Under the pieces are notes generated by a model. It saw nothing but the letters and a program-made list of their open reading frames with translations. It was not told where the DNA came from and did no database searches. This document shows positions 14,402-17,762 of a stretch of 17,762 nucleotides of DNA, one piece after another. Both the position numbers and the translations under genes were made by a program. Origin of the DNA: a bacterium (GTDB lineage: Bacteria; Krumholzibacteriota; Krumholzibacteriia; JACNKJ01); assembly GCA_014382085.1 (NCBI GenBank), contig JACNKJ010000154.1:1-17762 (forward strand), written 5' to 3'. Position 1 is the first letter of the stretch, and each line of letters starts with the position of its first letter.

Positions 14402-15046
14402 TCAGGGAAGGTCGAGGCCGAAGCGCTCCTTGAGTATTTCCCGGCCGCCCGAGCTAAACCATTCATTTTCATTGTGTTGACGATTTCGCATGAGTTCGTC
14501 GGCCTGGTCCACGGCGAGGGCTAGGTCGTCGTTGACCACCACGGCGTCGTAGTGTGGCAGTTCGGCCAGCTCGCCGAGGGCATTGGCCAGCCGCAAGGCC
14601 ACCTTGGCTTCATCCTCGGTTCCACGGCTGCGCAGGCGAGTTTCCAGGGTTTTCCGGTCCGGGGGAAGCACATAGAGGAGCCAGGCTCTGGAGCCCAAAG
14701 CCTCCTTAACCTGAAGTCCGCCTTGCACGTCGATATCTAAAAAAACGTGGAGATCCTGATCCAGTGCCTTCAGCACTTCCTTACGCGGGGTGCCGTAGAA
14801 TTCACCGTGGACCTCGGCCCACTCGAGCATGTCGCCGGAGTCACGCAGGGATTCGAACTTCTCGCGGCTGATGAAGCGATAGTCCACGCCGTCCACTTCC
14901 TCGCCGCGAAGAGCGCGCGTGGTGGCGCTAATGGAAAAATGGCTGTTGGGATAGCGCAACATGAGATGCTTGATCAAGGTGGTCTTGCCGCTGCCCGAAG
15001 GGCCCGATACCACCACTGCGGATGCCTTACCTGGGGCCATGACCAT
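14402..15046 (-). CDS. gmk: Guanylate kinase
   Basis: The enzyme phosphorylates GMP to GDP. The 214-residue product has the P-loop GPSGSGKTT (15-23), FSISATTRALRGEEVDGVDYRF (GMP-binding region with conserved S, R and Y), EWAEVHGEFYGTP, and the lid region LETRLRSRGTEDEA. Of three in-frame starts (GTG 15067, ATG 15046, ATG 15040), 15046 has AGGAGG at 9 bases and is preferred. It lies 33 bases after yicC and 74 before rpoZ. Confidence 0.96.
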   Translation of the reverse strand: MVMAPGKASAVVVSGPSGSGKTTLIKHLMLRYPNSHFSISATTRALRGEEVDGVDYRFISREKFESLRDSGDMLEWAEVHGEFYGTPRKEVLKALDQDLHVFLDIDVQGGLQVKEALGSRAWLLYVLPPDRKTLETRLRSRGTEDEAKVALRLANALGELAELPHYDAVVVNDDLALAVDQADELMRNRQHNENEWFSSGGREILKERFGLDLP

Positions 15047-15079
15047 TGAAGGATCCCTCCTCGCCACGCCCCTGCGGAT

Positions 15080-15952
15080 CTACTCTAAATTGAGGATCTG
15101 CTCCCGGAGCTTCTCGGTCTCCTCCTTAATCAACAAAACATCTCTTGTGATCGCTAGATCCTGCGATTTCGATCCGATGGTATTGCCTTCACGAAGCACT
15201 TCCTGGAGTAAAAAGCCCAGCTTTTTCGAGACCTCGCCGCCGTCAACCAGGGCCTCGCGGAACTGCTGAATATGGCTTTGCAGGCGCACGATCTCCTCGG
15301 TCACGTCGGCCTTGTCCACCAGGACCGCGGCCTCCATGGCCAAGCGCTGCTCGTCCACCGGTACGTTCTCCAGTAATTCTTCCAGGCGCTCGCGCAGGCG
15401 GCCGCGCAGGCCTTCGCGCATTTGAGGAACAGCGTCCTCCACGCGGGAAACGGCCGACTCCAGTAAGTCCAATCGACCGGCCAGCTCTTCACCCAGGGCG
15501 GCGCCCTCGCGCTCTTTCATGTCGGTGATATCGGCCACGGCCTCATCCACACACTTGAGGACCATCTCACGCAGGCGATCGCTGTCGATCTCCTCACTGG
15601 GCGCTCGGAACAGATCGGGCAGGGAAAGCAGGTCGGTGGCATTGCCCGCGCTCAGGCGTTCGGCCCCCTTGATACGCTTGTGGGCTTCCAGGTAGAGAGC
15701 GAGCATCTCCTCGTTGAGTTCGGGAAGTTCACTGCCGGTTTCGCGCTCCATATTGATGGTCACCGACACGCGGCCACGGCCCAGGCCCGCCTTGACCTTT
15801 TCGAGGATTTCCCCTTCCAAGAATTGAAGATCCCTGGACAGCCGGGGCTGGAAGTCGAAGAAACGATTGTTTACGGATTTTATGTCCACTTGAAGCTCGA
15901 GGCCCTCGGCCTGAATCTTGGCGCCACCATAACCGGTCATGGAACGAAGCAC
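15080..15952 (-). CDS. yicC: YicC/YloC family endoribonuclease
   Basis: YicC/YloC proteins are hexameric endoribonucleases involved in RNA decay. The 290-residue product begins (V)LRSMTGYGGAKI, matching the family's MIRSMTGYG opening, and has EVKSVNNR-like DIKSVNNRFFDF, the acidic helical middle, and the conserved C-terminal DUF1732 region (AVLVDKADVTEEIVRLQSHI, KKLGFLLQEVLREGNTIGSK). GTG at 15952 is chosen over GTG at 15958 because GGAGGT lies 4 bases before it and homologues start at this point. It is the first gene of the ten-gene minus-strand run. Confidence 0.95.
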   Translation of the reverse strand: MLRSMTGYGGAKIQAEGLELQVDIKSVNNRFFDFQPRLSRDLQFLEGEILEKVKAGLGRGRVSVTINMERETGSELPELNEEMLALYLEAHKRIKGAERLSAGNATDLLSLPDLFRAPSEEIDSDRLREMVLKCVDEAVADITDMKEREGAALGEELAGRLDLLESAVSRVEDAVPQMREGLRGRLRERLEELLENVPVDEQRLAMEAAVLVDKADVTEEIVRLQSHIQQFREALVDGGEVSKKLGFLLQEVLREGNTIGSKSQDLAITRDVLLIKEETEKLREQILNLE

Positions 15953-15975
15953 GCTCACCTCCCTGATTAGGGGCG

Positions 15976-16004
15976 AGTATGGTCGAGCAAGGGACTGGCC
16001 GCAA
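15976..16004 (-). promoter_or_regulatory. Candidate promoter for yicC and the following gene run
   Basis: On the minus strand TTGCGG (16004-15999) and CATACT (15981-15976) are 17 bases apart, predicting a start near 15969 and a short leader carrying the yicC ribosome binding site. The hexamers match 3 and 4 of 6 consensus positions. Confidence 0.35.
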
Positions 16005-16016
16005 GCCTTGCCTGCG

Positions 16017-16025
16017 TGCTATCTT
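16017..16025 (+). promoter_or_regulatory. Candidate extended -10 promoter for the FG-GAP gene
   Basis: TGCTATCTT is an extended -10 element without a matching -35. It predicts a start near 16032, just before the GGAGGA ribosome binding site. Confidence 0.3.
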
Positions 16026-16045
16026 TCGTTCACTGGAGGAAAGCC

Positions 16046-16801
16046 ATGAAACGATTCCTGTTGATCACCACCCTGCTCGCCCTCATCGCCCTGCCCGCCG
16101 CTGCCCAGCGTTGGGTGAACATCTCCTATCCCTGGTCTTTTGTGGAACACCACAAGGCCGCCGAGATGCTCGACGACACCAAGGATTCCTTCATCTACGG
16201 AACCGAGCGCGGGAATTTAATCGTCATGGAACGCGATCGGATGACTGGGCGGCTCCAGGTTTCCAAGCAACGCGAAGTCTGGGCGCCGGTTAAGGAAATT
16301 CACCTGGCCGAAGCCACCGGCGACACTCGCAACGAGTTGGTGGTCTCCACACGCCGCGGCGATCTCTTCGTCTTGGAATCGGGCAATCTCGCCGACCTTT
16401 GGCGAACCCCGGAGGGCTACTTCACCAATATTAACTGCTTCACCGTGGGCGATACCGATGGAGACGGGCAGCCGGAGATCATTCTCATCGCCGACGACAA
16501 ACTGGTGATCATGGCCGGCGGCGAGGAAACCGAACTCTATCGCAGCAGCGAGGATTTCAATGCCACCGACATCGCCATGGCCGATGTGGATGGCGATGAG
16601 CAGGACGAGATCGTGCTCAACACCGGCGAGGTCATCGACGCCAAATTCCGACAGATCGAGTGGGTGCACGACGATCCCTTCGGCGATGTCTTCGATCTTT
16701 TCGACATAGACGGCGACGGCATCGTGGAAATTGTAGGTGTGGGCCCTTCGGGTGAAGTGCTGATCCTGGACGGCGATGAACAACGGGTGAAGTGGGAGTA
16801 G
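16046..16801 (+). CDS. Secreted FG-GAP/VCBS-like repeat protein
   Basis: The 251-residue protein starts with a clear signal peptide (MKRFLLITTLLALIALPAAA, cleavage likely after residue 20). The rest is built of propeller-like repeats with calcium-binding loops: DTDGDGQPEI (136-145), DVDGDEQDEI (180-189) and DIDGDGIVEI (220-229), plus a degenerate one, ATGDTRNELV (90-99). Such repeats form beta-propeller blades stabilised by calcium, in extracellular or periplasmic proteins. About four or five blades are visible, few for a full seven-bladed ring, so it may be a partial or smaller propeller. The ATG at 16046 is set by GGAGGA and the signal peptide. It diverges from yicC and ends before a strong terminator. 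Function unknown. Confidence 0.85.
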   Translation: MKRFLLITTLLALIALPAAAQRWVNISYPWSFVEHHKAAEMLDDTKDSFIYGTERGNLIVMERDRMTGRLQVSKQREVWAPVKEIHLAEATGDTRNELVVSTRRGDLFVLESGNLADLWRTPEGYFTNINCFTVGDTDGDGQPEIILIADDKLVIMAGGEETELYRSSEDFNATDIAMADVDGDEQDEIVLNTGEVIDAKFRQIEWVHDDPFGDVFDLFDIDGDGIVEIVGVGPSGEVLILDGDEQRVKWE

Positions 16802-16826
16802 GCGAATTCACAATCTCGGGAAAAGC

Positions 16827-16856
16827 AAAAGCCCTCGGCCGAGCCGAGGGCTTTTT
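16827..16856. terminator. Strong bidirectional terminator between convergent genes
   Basis: A perfect 13-base stem (16827-16839 with 16843-16855) around a CGA loop has AAAA on one side and TTTTT on the other. It serves both the FG-GAP gene (stop at 16801) and the PorV-OmpA gene (stop at 16882) on the opposite strand. Confidence 0.95.
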
Positions 16857-16881
16857 GGTGCAATGGCTGATGTCAAATAGT

Positions 16882-17762
16882 CTACTTGATCAGATGAACT
16901 TCGATTCTGGATTCCGCGTCCTCTTCGGTGAATCGATCCGAGCCGTAGGCGACCAGGCCGATTTTGTCCGCAGGAATGCCGCGCACCACGATTTCGGCCT
17001 TGAAAGCCTGTAGCTTCTGGAGACTGCGTTTGCGATCCCAGATGGCCTCGCCCGAATCCTCTTCGTATCCCTGCAATTCGATGCCAATAAGGTCCGGAAC
17101 CGCGTTCAGGCGCTTTACGAGCTCATCGAGCACTTCGTGCTGCCCCGACAGAAGTCGCGAGCGATCGGCGCTAAAGGCCAGGTAACGGAAGATGGTGATA
17201 TCAGCCGCCGGTTCTACGGCAGGCTCTTCCTTGATCACGCGTACGTCGGGCGGTAGCGGCGACTGAAGCTCGTCCGACATAGCGCCGCGCACATAGCGCG
17301 AAGGCTTGGGCACGTCCGCGCTCACATTGCCGCCAAGATCGTAGGTTACCGAAAGCCGGTGTGCGCCCTGCAGGTCCGCACGGGAATTGTAGGAGTAGTC
17401 AAAGCGGAAATAATTCACGCGCAGACCGCCGCCGTAATGGAAACGATCGCCTTCGGGCGTGCCGTCATCCTGAACGCTGCGGCGATAACCCACGCGCAGG
17501 AAAACCATGTCGCTCCAGGTCCATTCGCTTCCGAATCCCACGCTGGGGTAATTGCTCTGGGGATAGATGAGATCCAAGGAGTTGAGCAGGCGATGCCCCT
17601 CGGCCAATTCCAAACGGTGGGAAGCGCCGAAGCGCATCTGCCAGGGTGAGGCGAAACTCTTCTTGATGAACTTCAGCGGCGGGCCCACCGCCGTGGGCGA
17701 CGCGCCCCGGCGAATGCCCCGCATTTCCCGAGTGAGAACGCCCCAGGACCCGGTAAAAGTAC
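16882..17762 (-). CDS. PorV/PorQ-like outer membrane protein fused to OmpA-like domain, 5' end outside window
   Basis: The frame stays open to the window edge, so the start lies beyond 17762; an ATG at 17724 is internal. Counting from it, residues 1-133 resemble the end of a PorV/PorQ (UPF0164-like) barrel: FGASHRLEL, VGFGSEWTWSDMVFLRVGYRR, HYGGGLRVNYFRFDYSYNSRADLQGAHRLSVTY. A proline-rich linker (134-175) leads to an OmpA-like region (176-280): LAFSADRSRLLSGQHEVLDELVKRLN, LQGYEEDSGEA, VVRGIPADKIGLVAYGSDR, ESRIEVHLIK. By hand alignment the two peptidoglycan-ligand residues, usually Asp and Arg, are E222 (or D223) and K237. It is probably an outer-membrane protein with a periplasmic anchor. 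It ends before the shared terminator. Confidence 0.8.
   Translation of the reverse strand, partial: TFTGSWGVLTREMRGIRRGASPTAVGPPLKFIKKSFASPWQMRFGASHRLELAEGHRLLNSLDLIYPQSNYPSVGFGSEWTWSDMVFLRVGYRRSVQDDGTPEGDRFHYGGGLRVNYFRFDYSYNSRADLQGAHRLSVTYDLGGNVSADVPKPSRYVRGAMSDELQSPLPPDVRVIKEEPAVEPAADITIFRYLAFSADRSRLLSGQHEVLDELVKRLNAVPDLIGIELQGYEEDSGEAIWDRKRSLQKLQAFKAEIVVRGIPADKIGLVAYGSDRFTEEDAESRIEVHLIK

Noticed and set aside
1..17762. tRNA genes, CRISPR arrays, insertion sequences, phage genes
   Set aside because: No cloverleaf, regularly spaced repeats, transposase motifs or terminal inverted repeats were seen on either strand.

Overview
The window looks like a chromosomal segment of a Gram-negative bacterium. 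An outer membrane is implied by an MlaE-MlaF-MlaD lipid transporter and by a PorV/PorQ-like beta-barrel joined to an OmpA-like domain. PorV/PorQ-type barrels, an FG-GAP secreted protein and an acidic short omega subunit together suggest the FCB superphylum or a neighbouring candidate phylum (for example Krumholzibacteriota, Eisenbacteria or Latescibacterota). That placement is inference; nothing here fixes the lineage. Genes are dense, starts and stops often overlap, and no tRNA, rRNA, CRISPR array, insertion sequence or prophage was seen. No gene-free stretch exceeds about 210 bases.

Left part (1-2938), accessory: the 3' part of a polytopic membrane protein, a small exported protein or lipoprotein convergent with it, a YCII-family protein, and a divergent DUF2975 membrane protein plus YozG-type XRE regulator cassette with a promoter and operator-like repeats.

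Middle-left (2935-7619, minus strand): a KamA-family radical SAM enzyme, a hairpin terminator, then a GYD-domain protein, RadA, and an unusual fusion of a formyltransferase-like domain to a GINT1/GH43-like beta-propeller. The fusion is coupled to radA by an ATGA overlap, and its stop codon shares a CTAG with the stop of the convergent XRE gene.

Right (7773-15952, minus strand): a ten-gene co-directional run, yicC-gmk-rpoZ-coaBC-udg-dnaB-VOC-mlaE-mlaF-mlaD, largely with overlapping junctions. The first four genes are the widely conserved yicC/gmk/rpoZ/coaBC block (RNA decay, GMP phosphorylation, RNA polymerase omega, coenzyme A synthesis). DNA repair and replication genes follow (family 4 uracil-DNA glycosylase, replicative helicase), then lipid transport.

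Far right (16046-17762): a secreted FG-GAP repeat protein transcribed away from yicC, a very strong bidirectional terminator, and the 3' part of the PorV-OmpA fusion, which runs off the window.

Most of the window is ordinary core genome. The parts most worth a second look are the formyltransferase-propeller fusion coupled to RadA, the PorV-OmpA fusion with altered ligand positions, the ten-gene run, and the DUF2975/XRE cassette with its putative operator. I see no convincing new defence or mobile system.
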